A stretch of DNA of 64,000 nucleotides from Coriaria nepalensis (taxonomy: Eukaryota > Streptophyta > Magnoliopsida > Cucurbitales > Coriariaceae), in the NCBI GenBank assembly GCA_027186245.1, contig CP114485.1, forward strand, positions 9,638,001 to 9,702,000, read 5' to 3'. A program made the position numbers and the translations under genes. The notes under the pieces are model-generated. The model saw nothing but the letters and a program-made list of their open reading frames with translations. It was not told where the DNA came from and did not search any database. Shown one piece after another: positions 47,300-58,702 of the stretch (within the stretch, counting starts at the first letter, position 1; every line of letters begins with the position of its first letter).

Positions 47300-48225
47300 C
47301 AGTGTCGAATTAGTAAATACTATTAAAACTTGTAAAGTCGTTGGATTAGTTAACGAATGAATAACCACTTCTCTCTCTTATGTAATACTCTCTCCATCTT
47401 CGCCAATTCTTCTTCTTGGAGCTCAGCAAGTGCGAAAAGGCTTAATCCTCTCTTCACCATCTTATCACCCATGATGCAGTGAAACACTTGACACAGTGAA
47501 ACCCACTAAGCATACACCTTCCACAACAATTAAATTATCGTTCACTCAAACATAAAAAAATTTAGGGGCGACCAAATTTCGATTTTCGGTGAAATCAAAC
47601 CGAAATTGATTTGGATATCAACTTAATTTGTTATAAAAATGGACCAAAATTGAATTGGTATTAAACTAGTGAGTTTTCCCTTTTTTTCACATTGATATTT
47701 ATTTATTTTTTATATTTTATTTTTATTTGATTATATTAAGATATATGTAATTAATAAGTATATATATTATTTAATAACTAATTTATATACATTATTTAAT
47801 AACTTATTTTAGAGTTACTTTCATTTAATATCATATTTGAAGAAAATTCAGTATTATAATAACTAAAAAATATCATTTTATCTTATTTTTATAATTTAAA
47901 TAATATTTAAATATATCATAATATTCATAATTCATCAACTCAATATCATCCAAAAGAGATATTCAACAACAAAAGTTACATAACAACACTACATATCTAC
48001 ACTTTATAAATTTCAAATATCCAAGTATCCAACACAACTTTACATAACACAATATTTTTTACATTTGGAGAACGAACCTCTTTACACCAAATGATTGTGC
48101 TATTGGATCTGCAAAATTTCAATTATTCAACAGAATAAATATGAATTGAAAAAATATATGAAAAAAATAAAAGAAGTAAATAATAAATAGAAAAAAAAAT
48201 ATATTGTCATCTTCCTTAAAGTCCT
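47300..48225. other. AT-rich DNA, possibly an LTR remnant, no gene
   Basis: Follows the chromodomain fragment, so its first part may be an LTR. From about 47.58 kb it is very AT-rich with no coding potential. Confidence 0.4.
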
Positions 48226-48229
48226 CTAG

Positions 48230-50420
48230 AGCATCTACAATACCAACTAAGAGAATTGTAAACCTATAATCCAACTCTGCACACACACAAGTGCCTCAAC
48301 CGTCTTCGGTTTAAACTAGCTTCGGAAGTCACTGAGTGTACGACCACTTATACTAGATGTGGATTCTGAAACAATTGTAGATACTGGAATGACGAGAATA
48401 TCTCGAGCAATCTCGAGCGATTAGTGCTAGTGTTGGGTACTTATACTCATTCAACTTCCACCACCCCAAGATAGTGAATCCCAAAACATATGAAATACAA
48501 CTATCTTTTTCCAAATATTGCTATATCTTTATAGCATATGGAATGTCATTACCGTATTGGGACAAACCCTCAAAGAAATCCAATCCTGAGTCCTCTACAT
48601 CAAATAAAATCCCTCAAAGAAGATGGCCGCATCGGCTGGTTAGAAGACTCTACTTGTGATCATGTCCATATGGATTATAATTGTGACTGTGCACGAGACC
48701 AAGTTGAATATAGATCATATAAACACTCAAACAACTACTACGTCTCTCTTATCATCATTTCGGCGTCTCCTCTAATTGGCTATCCTCATAAATAATTTTG
48801 ATGATAGAGGCCGTTACCACCATCTTGCTTCGAGGATCCAACACCATTACCACATTAGTTAATAAATTCATAAACTTTGAATTTTGCCAATACTTCCTAA
48901 TCTTAGTTAGCATCAGCCTTGACACTCTAACCAAAGGAGGTAGTTCGCTACATGCCGCATTTTTTACCAACTTCATAATATGAAACATTTGCTTGCAATA
49001 GAGGTGGATAGTATGATACAAAGTACCGGACAATTTTTCCATTCCCACCAAAAAGGGTTTCAGAAAAGATACACACCACTTTTCCATTTCCTAATCGACA
49101 TCCATAGGAATACTTAAGAAGTTTGTATCATCTCTATTCGTCCTACATCAATTTAAAAAGATGTAACCCTTAGTTCTTCACAATTAACAAATGAATAAGA
49201 ATATTTAAAAGTTAAATAATAATGTAAATAGGAATAAAAGTACCACGCAATTGCCTTCTGAAACAGATAAGCCTTGAGAATCAATAAATACGTGAAGTTC
49301 CACCGTGTAAGCGTATCCATCCATAACTTCGTGTCAAAAGTAAAGACATTCCTTTTCATAACATATCATGAAAGTTTTTATTCGTGTCGGTGATGTTCAG
49401 ATAAATTTCATAGCTTTTCGAATCCTTTTAATTGACTCGATCATGGATGACAAACCTTCCTTCATAATGAGGTTCATGAGATGACAATCACATCTATTAT
49501 TATACAACAAAAAGACGTTAAATAACAATCTTAGATAAATATGAATAATCTAAAATAAAAATGATTAATTACCCAACATATACCTGAAATGCATGAAATC
49601 CCCGTCAAATAACAAATGCGTAGTTGAGATTGTGATTTTCAAGTATTCAAGACTTACGTCATTTGTTGATGCATTGTCCACGGTAACACATCTAACATGA
49701 CATATATCTATCTTAATAATAGTGTCATCTAACATTCTCCCAGTTGTCGCACCCTTATGGTCTTCTGTAAGCTTAAAAAAAATAACATTTTTGTGCAAAT
49801 GAATCATCGAGGTAGTGAGCCGTGACACACATGTAATTCAATGTCTGCACCGATGTCTATGAATTAGTGGTGAAGGAGACTAGACTAGCGAACTTGTGAA
49901 AAGCCTTTTTTCATCTTCACTTTGTCCTATCGAAATATTTTTATGCCATCATGTGCAATAATAAAACGTGATGGTATCAGAACACTCGGATTCACCAAGT
50001 GAATTATCTATTTGAACAAAGGGTATTCAACTACGTTGAAGGACTGGTTTGTCCCAATCACCCATCTCACAATGCCAGCTCTCATGGGCGACATAATCAA
50101 ACCTAAACAAAAGTGTTTCAAACCTAAATAGCACTTACATTAATAAACTTAAAACTATAAGAATAAATTAAATTCCCTATAGTTAATCAAAACATTGCTT
50201 CTGTCGTCATTTTTCTTAGTCGTCAGGTGATTATCCAACGGTCCACTTTGCGCCCTACCCAAGCACTTATCCAAGTGTTATGTCATCTGTGTGATCCCAT
50301 ACTTGACACTCATATGCAAAGCAAAGAATGAACATAGCTGACAAAATGTGTGTCCCTTCTCATGATCTCATTTGAAAGTTTTCCATACTATACTCCTTGT
50401 CTTTTGCTTCTTTCAAGAAT
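48230..50420 (-). pseudogene. hAT transposase, degenerate
   Basis: Minus-strand pieces run in hAT order, high to low. Near 50.3 kb there is a BED-like zinc-finger half (HLDKCLGRAQSG). Near 50.08 kb a 'MSPMRAGIVRWV' type segment follows. At 49828-49565 KGATTGRMLDDTI leads to RCVTVDNASTNDVSLEYLK, matching 'vDNAsaNd.ai..lk' of the catalytic core. Near 49.45 kb is KEGLSSMIESIKRIRKAMKF. At 49087-48755 is LKPFLVGMEKLSG with YWQNSKFMNLLTNVVMVLDPR. Near 48.4-48.3 kb is ARDILVIPVSTIVSES, then SGRTLSDFRS and VEALVCVQSWI, the C-terminal dimerisation region. Many stops and shifts. No terminal inverted repeats identified. Confidence 0.88.
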
Positions 50421-50622
50421 CATAGAACCAGAATCCATAGGTCTCCTTTTTGGAAATCATAGGACTTAGATCCATAAAAATAAAGTATATATTCACACTA
50501 TATGCTTAATTGCAGTTCACAAAATTTATCCAACCGTTAAGCATCAAAGCATAATCAATCGTATAGTGAACCACTGACATAAATCAAGATTTTTAGATTT
50601 TACAAATTTATGCCAAACATGA

Positions 50623-51250
50623 CTTTGATACCATGGTTAGGATTTCAAACAGATTCAATATTATATTTAGGATTTTATTATGTCAACTTTACTCGATCTA
50701 AATGTCTACTACTAATTTTAGTATTTGATTTGTACCCTATGAAAGAAATCCAGAACAATATTCATCAAAGAACAAATGTTATAGATAAATAGTAGTGACA
50801 CATAAATTTATAGCGGTTCATCTTTTCAATTAATAAATCGAGAAGACTACGTCAATTCTTGAGCTCACGAGAAAGATTGACAATTGTAACACTATAGATC
50901 AGGGTTCATTTACAGATTATAAAATTAATAGTATAGTAACTCTCAATAGATCTCAAACCAATCAAGATCCACAAAGAAAAATGTGATTAGAAAAGAGATT
51001 TAGAGCAAACCAAGATCACGGAGCATATTTCACCAAAATTGCAGGAAACCCATGAAAGAGAAGTAACAACACAGAGAGATATTTAGAATAATGTGTAAAA
51101 AATGAATCGGGAAAAGAGATATTACCCCCTTTCCATTTTGGCCTCTCTAAGCGTGTGTTAAAAACACACATGTGTATGCCACAAGAAACCGGGTAACCCA
51201 AGACCAATGGGTTTCACTCGGGTCAAGGGCTACCAAATGATTTTTGGGCT
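50623..51250 (-). mobile_element. possible copia LTR with PBS-like site
   Basis: On the minus strand, TGGTATCAAAG (50623-50633) follows a sequence ending CTAACCA. The 600 bp to its right (transcriptionally upstream) has no ORF and a layout compatible with an LTR. No paired LTR found. Confidence 0.3.
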
Positions 51251-52140
51251 TCATCATGTGGCCCAAAGACAAAGAGGGAAACACTGTGAATATGAAGGAA
51301 GTTGATTAAGCTAAAGCACAATAAAGTCAGAAATGTGATAATAAATAAATGTCTTCCTATATGTGGACATTTACAGAATATTGTATGCGGTTCAAGATAG
51401 TCAATTAATTAAATTTAATCAGCCGGTTTAATTGAGAGGTTAAAATTGGCCTTAATATATATATATATATATATATACATGGGATTTAAGTTTTTCTCAT
51501 TGATATATATTTACATAAGGGCTCACCAAGAGGGAGAGCTCATCTCAAGTTGTATTATAGATGAATAATTATAAGTTAGTATAAAATCTCATATACGTGG
51601 ATCTCTCATACGTGTATAGTTAGTAGTTAGCTAGAGGATAATAGTTGTATAAATTGGCTTGTTAGTAGTTTTGAGAGGCATCCAACTAATGAATGAATAC
51701 TTAGTTTCTCTCACTAAGCTTCTCCCTGTCTCTCTTCAGTTACTCTTCTTTTATCAGGAGATAAGCCATTTCAAAGTGGGCAACTAACCTTTGATCAATC
51801 TCCATCATTAGAATTATATGTGAGTTCCAAATATGTAAGCTTAAGGATTAAGTTATAACATTTTCCACGATTGGAATTTGATGAGCTTCTGAAAAATTTT
51901 GAATTTTTCATTCTAGAGTTTTCTAGTGCTTGACCAAGCTCTCTCGGGCGTTAGAGCTAGTCTTCCGTTTGATGGTTGGTTGGGTGTTTCTAGCTTCAAG
52001 TTCCTATCCGAGGTAGTCTTTTGGTTTGCTTGGGTTGGGGTGGTTCTTTTGAGACTTGGGCTTGTTTTTGTTTTTTTTTTGGGTACTTTGCCGTTTTTGA
52101 AAGAAGAAGGATCAAAACATCGAAAGCCTTTCTGAGCCAA
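51251..52140. other. intergenic DNA with LTR-like features, no gene
   Basis: Contains a (TA)n run at 51453-51477 and, on the plus strand, a TATAAATTGG box near 51652 followed by a 'tctctctt' leader, as in LTR promoters. I could not define an element. Confidence 0.35.
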
Positions 52141-52146
52141 GGCATA

Positions 52147-52290
52147 GATCCGCCGTTTGCTTGATGTTTTGTTTCCGGATTTTTCTGTCCACCTTTTGTT
52201 TTCTTAACTTCGTAGTTTTTAGATCCGCCGTTTGCTTGATGTTTTGTTTCCGGGTTTTTCTGCCCACTTTTTGTTTTCTTAACTTCGTTG
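52147..52290. repeat. 75-bp tandem duplication
   Basis: Two adjacent copies beginning GATCCGCCGTTTGC (52147 and 52222) with few differences. The 75-bp period keeps frame, so the minus strand reads a twice-repeated Lys/Gln/Asn-rich 25-residue block (KNPETKHQANGGS) within a 155-codon frame. I do not think it is a gene: composition is low-complexity and no homologue is recognised. Confidence 0.9.
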
Positions 52291-52685
52291 TTGGGTCCGT
52301 TGTTTCTCCCTTTAGGCCGGGAATTCTTTTTACAGGCGCCTATCTTGTTCCCTTTGTGCAATGAAGTCAATTTGGCCAAGGAGAAAACAAAATCAATAGT
52401 TGAAATCTTCTCAAATGCACTTAAAAGAAAATTTAAATAGAGAGAAATTATATCCAAATGCACATTAACTTTATCTAATTACAGACCGAAAGGCGCGAAC
52501 AGGGAAAGGAAACCCGTCCGTGGATCATTTTCAAAATAGTAAACTAGAACTTCAGTATGAAGATCAACCCATATAATACACAAACTTGCATAATTGAAAC
52601 TGTATAGGGTCACAACATTCTAATTAGGCCTCAAAATTAAGAGGATAAAGAAGCAATAAAAAAAACACACAATTCTTGAACAAAC

Positions 52686-54107
52686 TTACTGCGGGTGTTG
52701 TCTTCCTTGCAATCTGTCAATGGCGAGCGAAGCAGGGTCCACAGACAATTCCAACTTCTGAAACCCAATCTCCACGTCCTTCTGCCTAACAAGGATTATT
52801 CTCCGCTCATTCTCCAACGTCATCCGCTCATTCTCGAGCTTCAACCTCTCAAAGTCCCTATTCTTTTTGCAGCAATATCTAAACCACTTGAAACGTTGCT
52901 TCTCGAGCTCAAAAGCTTGAGCCTCAAAATTGACTCTCTGCTCTTGTAGATGTAACATTTGTTTCTTAATCCATTCTCTTCTTTCCCACATAGACTTTGT
53001 CGGGTCATGTAAACAACTGAGCATTCCAACTTCAAAACCATCTTTCTCAACAGGATGGGACCAGAAACTCCCATTGTCTTCTTCTCTCAACTTCCTCTTC
53101 TTCCTTACACCAAATTCCACCATCCTCTCTTCATCCCTATGACCATTGTTATTATTATTATTGTTCTTATCATCATCTTCACTTTCTAATTCTTCTGCAT
53201 CATCATCATCACTATCATTTTGTTCATGAGCTTCTTCTTCTTCTTCTTCACCGTTATTTTCTTTGGAGCAACCACCAATGGATAAAGAACAACCTTGGAT
53301 ATCAAGATCTTGACAATCGGGTATTCTTTGCCCATTATGATAAGCACAAATTTCCTTGTAAAACAAGTGTTTTGAGCTCAATATTTTCTTTACATCATCC
53401 TTCGATTTAGCTGAAAGGAGTGGCATTGAGTCCATAAGAGTCGGGTTTTCCACAACCCTACAACTTGTTCCCCTCCCTAGAATTTCATTTAACCTCTTAT
53501 ACCTCTTATTCAAGTCGTTAAACTTGTCCTCACATTGTTGAGGCGAAACATGGCATCCTTTACTTATCATAATCTTTGAAATTGTTTTCCACTTACCTTT
53601 CTTTTGTAAGATCCCCGATTTTCTCTTTAGCCCCTCCGTAGAGCCCTCACCATCATCACCCACATAAGCAACCACTTGAATAAGAAGCTTAACTATGTTA
53701 TCAGTCCATTTCATTCTTTGCCATGGAGATCCCTTTTTATCCTTTTGCCCCCCTTCATTGCTTTCACCACCATTTTCATCCTCGGCAAACTTTTGTTCTT
53801 CTTCTTCTTCGCTTGTATTATAATGATGTGTGGTAGCATTTAATGAGGCAAGCATTGCTTTCCCTCTATTCAGATTCATAGATAATAACCCTTTCGGGTT
53901 CGATCCTTTCATTTCCATAAGGCCTGGAGAGTGGTGGTCACTTCCAAGATTGATATTGTTACTATTCATCATGTTTAAATGGTGCTGTTGGGTTAAAGAG
54001 GGATGAGCCAAATGGGTTTGCTGATGTCTATGAAGAGGAGATTCTAGGTCTAATAAACCCCCATCTGGACCTGATAAAAAACCGGCCCCCAATCCCGAAC
54101 TATCCAT
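52686..54107 (-). CDS. trihelix (GT-gamma-like) transcription factor
   Basis: A single exon of 473 codons. The N-terminus begins MDSSGLGAGFLSGPDGGLLD and has a His/Gln-rich stretch (26-45). An acidic region follows (100-120), then a trihelix/Myb-like DNA-binding domain (about 129-211) with SPWQRMKWTDNIVKLLIQVV, GKWKTISKIMISKG and CEDKFNDLNKRYKRLNEILG. Its aromatic residues are the W-W-(W/F) spacing of the fold. Residues 286-314 are a long Glu/Asp tract, 315-321 poly-Asn, and RKKRK (335-339) a likely nuclear signal. The C-terminal 375-450 is a charged coiled coil (QRVNFEAQAFELEKQRFKW). The layout matches the plant GT-gamma clade, which includes hypoxia- and stress-related members. The exact orthologue is not certain, so I give no symbol. 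No intron interrupts the coding region. Confidence 0.93.
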   Translation of the reverse strand: MDSSGLGAGFLSGPDGGLLDLESPLHRHQQTHLAHPSLTQQHHLNMMNSNNINLGSDHHSPGLMEMKGSNPKGLLSMNLNRGKAMLASLNATTHHYNTSEEEEEQKFAEDENGGESNEGGQKDKKGSPWQRMKWTDNIVKLLIQVVAYVGDDGEGSTEGLKRKSGILQKKGKWKTISKIMISKGCHVSPQQCEDKFNDLNKRYKRLNEILGRGTSCRVVENPTLMDSMPLLSAKSKDDVKKILSSKHLFYKEICAYHNGQRIPDCQDLDIQGCSLSIGGCSKENNGEEEEEEAHEQNDSDDDDAEELESEDDDKNNNNNNNGHRDEERMVEFGVRKKRKLREEDNGSFWSHPVEKDGFEVGMLSCLHDPTKSMWERREWIKKQMLHLQEQRVNFEAQAFELEKQRFKWFRYCCKKNRDFERLKLENERMTLENERRIILVRQKDVEIGFQKLELSVDPASLAIDRLQGRQHPQ

Positions 54108-55340
54108 TTCTCAAGCCCTAAATCCCCAAACCCTATATCTAATTAATCGACAAGAAAAATTGCTTATTCACTTCACTTCACTGAGCTTTAAAAATCCATT
54201 TGGTTCATCTGAGTTTTGTCTTTGCACCTCATATACACTAACCAACCTGAAAGTATTGAAAAATCGAAACTAGATTTCTTTGTTTTATTCTCCATTTTCT
54301 TAGCAACCAAACAAAAGGGTACCCAAATGAATTAACATAGTAGGGAATCTACATGCAATGCAAGCCTTTTCGTTATACTTCAAATCCACCCGATTAATCT
54401 ATAGTCCAATATTGCAACAGAACTTAGAAAAAGAAAACAATCAAAATCAATCGTTTTTTTTCCCACGAAAGAGGCTCAAAACTGGTGAGAAATACAGAGA
54501 AAGGGAAAAGGAAAGTTCCTTTATAGCCTACCTCTTTATGATCCTAGAGTAGAATTTCTTCAGGACTCAGACACAGATTTTCTTCTCTCTTCGTTTTGAT
54601 TTCTTTCTGCAAGGAGTTGAAATGAGAGAACCGAATGTTGGAGGAGGTGAGAGAAGAGGGCGGACAAAGGGGACTCTCCCATTATACCACGTGTCTCGTA
54701 TTTATTGGTCTTTCTGGGATTTTCTTCCAACGGCGTGGTAGCTTAATATGAATCTCTCGGACTTCTTGAATTATCCGTAGCAGACCATACTTCCTATGCT
54801 GTAGCCTAAACGAAGTTAAGTAGATGTGATCCCAATCTGGAGTACTTTAAAAAAGGGTTAAAGGTTTAAAACCTTCATTTTAAACGGTTCAATTTAGATT
54901 AAATTATCTCAAATTTTCTCAAAATTTTTAAAACTTTCTTAAATTATTCATTTTATAAATAACATTCTTAAATTATATTATAAATGCCCAGCCGGCTTGG
55001 CTAAAATCTATAAGTTGGTTGGAAGCGCAACCAAACCCTATTCTAGTCCGCCCAAGATTCTTGGCTAAGACTAATGTCTTGGCCAAACACTTATTTCGAC
55101 TATAGGTCATTCAATTACGATCGATAATAATATTTGGCCAAAATAATAAAAAGAAGAGAAAGATGATCAAAAAACTATGAATGACAAGGGTAAGGCCCCT
55201 TGGCCAACCTAGAAGTAAAAAACAAATAAATAACTCGTGGTACTAGAGAACATCCCCTCAACCACTTGAGAGTTACAAGTTGAACTTGTGAAATTTGATA
55301 AAATGAAAGCCGAGAAATCTAAGGAGACAAGAAGAAGCGA
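54108..55340. other. trihelix 5' leader/promoter side, then non-coding DNA
   Basis: 54108-54640 is likely the 5' UTR, with pyrimidine-rich tracts typical of leaders. 54640-54720 may hold the promoter: CCACGTGTC near 54690 is a G-box-like (CACGTG) element. Beyond this I see no gene. Confidence 0.5.
54689..54697. promoter_or_regulatory. G-box/ABRE-like element upstream of the trihelix gene
   Basis: CCACGTGTC contains the CACGTG core bound by plant bZIP and bHLH factors, roughly 580 bp upstream of the ATG and probably close to the transcription start. Single short motif, so chance is possible. Confidence 0.35.
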
Positions 55341-55349
55341 CAATGCAAC

Positions 55350-56164
55350 CTCTCCTAGGTAGTTGACAAGGACTTTAATGTCTTATGGTCAGACTTTACA
55401 ACAGATAGCCCCTTTAGAATACCAGGACCTTATCTCACTATCCGAGATGTATGCACCTTCAGTCGCTCTGTAATGCCCGACTGAGTAGCCTTCACTCACT
55501 TTTTCTCTACCCTCAAAGCACTAGCCTCCGTCTCCAGCTTGAGTAAACGAGCATCAATCCGACTCAACTCAGATGCACATTAATCTATAAACTTAACAAA
55601 CTCATTAAATGTCCTCTTCCTCTGAAGGCGGTGTTCTATTTTGCCTAGAAAAGTTGTCAAGCCTAGTAGAGCTTGCACGATAAAGATGGAAATAATCCTC
55701 AATGTCAAACATCATACATGCTAAGCTTGCCGTCTATGCCCTTAGAAACTCATGATTTGATAGTAGGCGCTCGATCCCCTACAATATCGCATGGCCATAT
55801 GGATGAGCCACAGCCTCTGCCAAGGGTAAGCGAAACAACTCGATAGTTCTATGATAAAGCGGTAGGATCTCAGACATGAAATCTCATCCTAAGGTTAGGG
55901 GAGCCGACGTCGGTAACCCAACCATGATATTCATAGCCGTCTCTACCTAAACGACTATGGTGCTTTCATCATCCGTCGAACTACCCCTACAAAAGCATTT
56001 GAAAGTCAATAGGGATACACGGTACGTACACAAAGGCTTTTGAAATTTACCTCCTCAGTCACCGGTAGGATAATCAGTGTCAGGTCGGTCGAAACTAAGG
56101 GACCGATACCTGCAGTAGGACGACCTCCAGTAGTTGGTGTGGTGGGATCACCATGTGGGATAAT
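55350..56164 (-). pseudogene. TE-like ORF remnant, downstream half
   Basis: The minus strand reads a degenerate frame with a PTTPTTGGRPTAGIGP stretch near 56.1 kb and a Leu/Glu heptad region near 55.5 kb (LRVEKK and neighbours) suggesting a coiled coil. No domain is identified. It looks like a retrotransposon-associated gag-type ORF, with stops. The same frame type resumes beyond the solo LTR at 58.15 kb. Confidence 0.3.
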
Positions 56165-58145
56165 TGAAAGTGTATGCCCATTAAGCCAATCATAATTTAA
56201 CCCGATGGGGAAAATATTTTCTATGATATTATCTTTATGCGGATATTAGCAAGACATTTTTATTATCACTAATGAAAGTCAGTTAATATTTATCATATCT
56301 ATTGATTTTGTTAGAATTAATATTATATGTTCTACATATGCATATCATGATAAAGTCCAATATCTTGAATTATGCATTCTTGAAACCATGATAAAGAGCA
56401 TGCTAGTAGAGACTCGAGTTGCTAAAAGCTTTTATGATACAAATTGTTCATTTTTATATGATCTCGAGAATGGACATTGATTAACTCATATAGACAATCA
56501 TGTAGTTTATCATCTAATTATTAGGGTAGCCGATCTCACAGCTAGTGGTATTAGTAGAGCACTATGATGATTGCGTGTGGACGCTTAGTAGAGACTAAGG
56601 GTGTTGAACGTGACGTATAGATAATTCTCAATACTAATTAATAAGTTTCCTTAAGTACCAAACTTCATACTTTGACATCATATCTATTAGCCCTATCTGT
56701 GGGTGAACATGGGGTGAACTGTTGAGTTTGAAGTATTGTGTGAGAAGAATTATGAGTGGTTATGAGGGAATCCATCACTTTCGAATTTTGAATAAGGTTC
56801 TCTGGATTATATATGTTATTGAACAAACAATCTTTACAAAGTGGTACAGTTTAAAACGAGTTTATGTAAATCCATTGTCAATGTTTAATTAAGGTATGAT
56901 GGTCTATATGATTTGTCTATTAGGGTTTAACAGTTAAACTATACTTTAGGATGAATTGAGATATAGGGAAGAAGAAAGAATTATTATTGTAAATATATGA
57001 TGGTCACAATTAGGTTCTTTTAGATGATGGTACTTCTCATCTCCCATGTACTTTTGACACTTTGCTAGAAGTCAATATTGTCTTTAAGGTTAACATTTAT
57101 TTAATAATGAGATAATTAAGTTAGATGTTTAATTTAAAGTATTGTTTTAAATTAAACAAATTTAATTTGGAATTAAATAAAATCATAAAGGTGTTTATGA
57201 AATCTTCCTACTGGTATGATGTAGAATCTAATCGGTCACACACATAAGGTTGAAAGTAATGCAGTTAAAATTTCATTGGAGAAAAAGGAAAAACAAACCA
57301 AAACCAGTTTAGAGGAAAAATTATAATTTGACTTATAGTTTGACTATAAGGGTAAAATGATAATTATTATTTTGTTAATTTAATGTCATGCAGCTCTACT
57401 AACACAACTATGTGTGACATTAATTTAATTAGAAATTAATAAATTACATGTGAACTTTTATTTAATTATAAAAGTGTCTAGGATGTTTGTAATTAATAAT
57501 AAAATATTAAAGTGTTAATGAACTGAATTATTAATTGGATTTTCATAGGCCAAAGTAATCAAATGGTTGATTAAGATATCCATGGGTAAGACCCATGTAG
57601 TGGCTACCATGGATAAGGGTTTGACCCACTTTTATCTTTTAAGAGTTTTAAGATAAAAGGTAATTAAAGCGATAAGAGTTTTAAGGCAATTAAAAAACCT
57701 AATGTGATTAGAAAACTACAACCTAGTTATGCCTATGAATAAGACTCTTAGGTTCCTTGGCCGAAATGTACCAGCTCCCTCCTCCCTTGGCCAAAAATTA
57801 AAGAGAGAAAAATTGTCTTTTTTCATTCCCTTTCAACGAGCTTATTATCTCATGTGTTGAGATTTTAAGTAAGCAAGATAAGGAACGGTTAGAGGGTGAA
57901 CATGTGGGCACCTCCCCAGCTTAGTAGAAAGATTATGTAATCAAGATTAAAAACTATTCTTCTTACTTTCTTGATTTATATTTTGGGATTTACTATTTTT
58001 ATATAAAAAGAATTATATGTGATATATTTGTTGTATGATCGGTCAGGATAAAAACTATGCATGCTAGGATTCAATCCAATTAAAAATTTTAAATATTCCT
58101 TCTACTCCATTCACTTTGTTATATGCGTGTAACAGTTTCCTAACA
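56165..58145 (+). mobile_element. solo LTR, long copia type (TGAAAG family), ATAAT duplication
   Basis: 1,981 bp starting TGAAAGTGTATGCCC and ending TTTCCTAACA, flanked by ATAAT on both sides (56160-56164 and 58146-58150). The first 25 bases match the LTR start found next to a polypurine tract at 62.79 kb (minus), which identifies it as the 5' end of a copia LTR. No PBS, no polypurine tract and no coding sequence lie inside or beside it, as expected after LTR-LTR recombination. It interrupts a degenerate minus-strand ORF. Confidence 0.85.
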
Positions 58146-58150
58146 ATAAT

Positions 58151-58702
58151 CAGTATGGCCTCAAGGGAGGGACGTACGGCCGAAATCTAGAAACAACATC
58201 GGCTGAGGTCGAAGAAGCCGTAGGAGTAAAATCCAACCTCCACTTCTTAAAGCTCTCATCAATCGGAAAAAAAAAATCTTGTCAATAATCAGTCATCCTA
58301 GTATTAGTGAAGTTTGGAAAGAAAGACTGATTGAGTAAGTAAATACATACCAAAAAAGTGGGTGAACGAATGGTGGGTCTAGGTGTCATGATTAGAGACG
58401 ACCAAAAGGAAGGCTCACCCCATACGAATCCAGCCCATCCTATGAGAATGACGGAGCTAAACTAAGAGTCTATACTTTCTTCTTTCCCATCCTAGAAGCA
58501 CCCCGGCTGGACCTGCACCCTACACAAAGAAAGGCGGAGACGGTAAATAGCAAAGAACATTGCATAGAAGGATGTATGGATAAAATTATAGGCTCGCTTA
58601 CTTGTCAGAACCAATTTCATAACCTGACAAGCTGAAATAGCTAGCTAAGATAGGTGGTCGGCAGATGCTGAGTCATCTTTCGTCTTGTTGTGCATGGTGC
58701 TC
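58151..58702 (-). pseudogene. TE-like ORF remnant, upstream half
   Basis: The minus strand contains a SADHLS-like N-terminal stretch (58.66 kb), a basic RMGKKKV region (58.48 kb) and SFKKWRLDFTPTASSTSADV (58.2 kb), broken by stops. Domain unknown. It continues across the solo LTR to the half at 55.4-56.16 kb. Confidence 0.3.

Noticed and set aside
52841..53142. Short frames within the trihelix gene on both strands
   Set aside because: Shadows of the 473-codon frame, which has clear domains.
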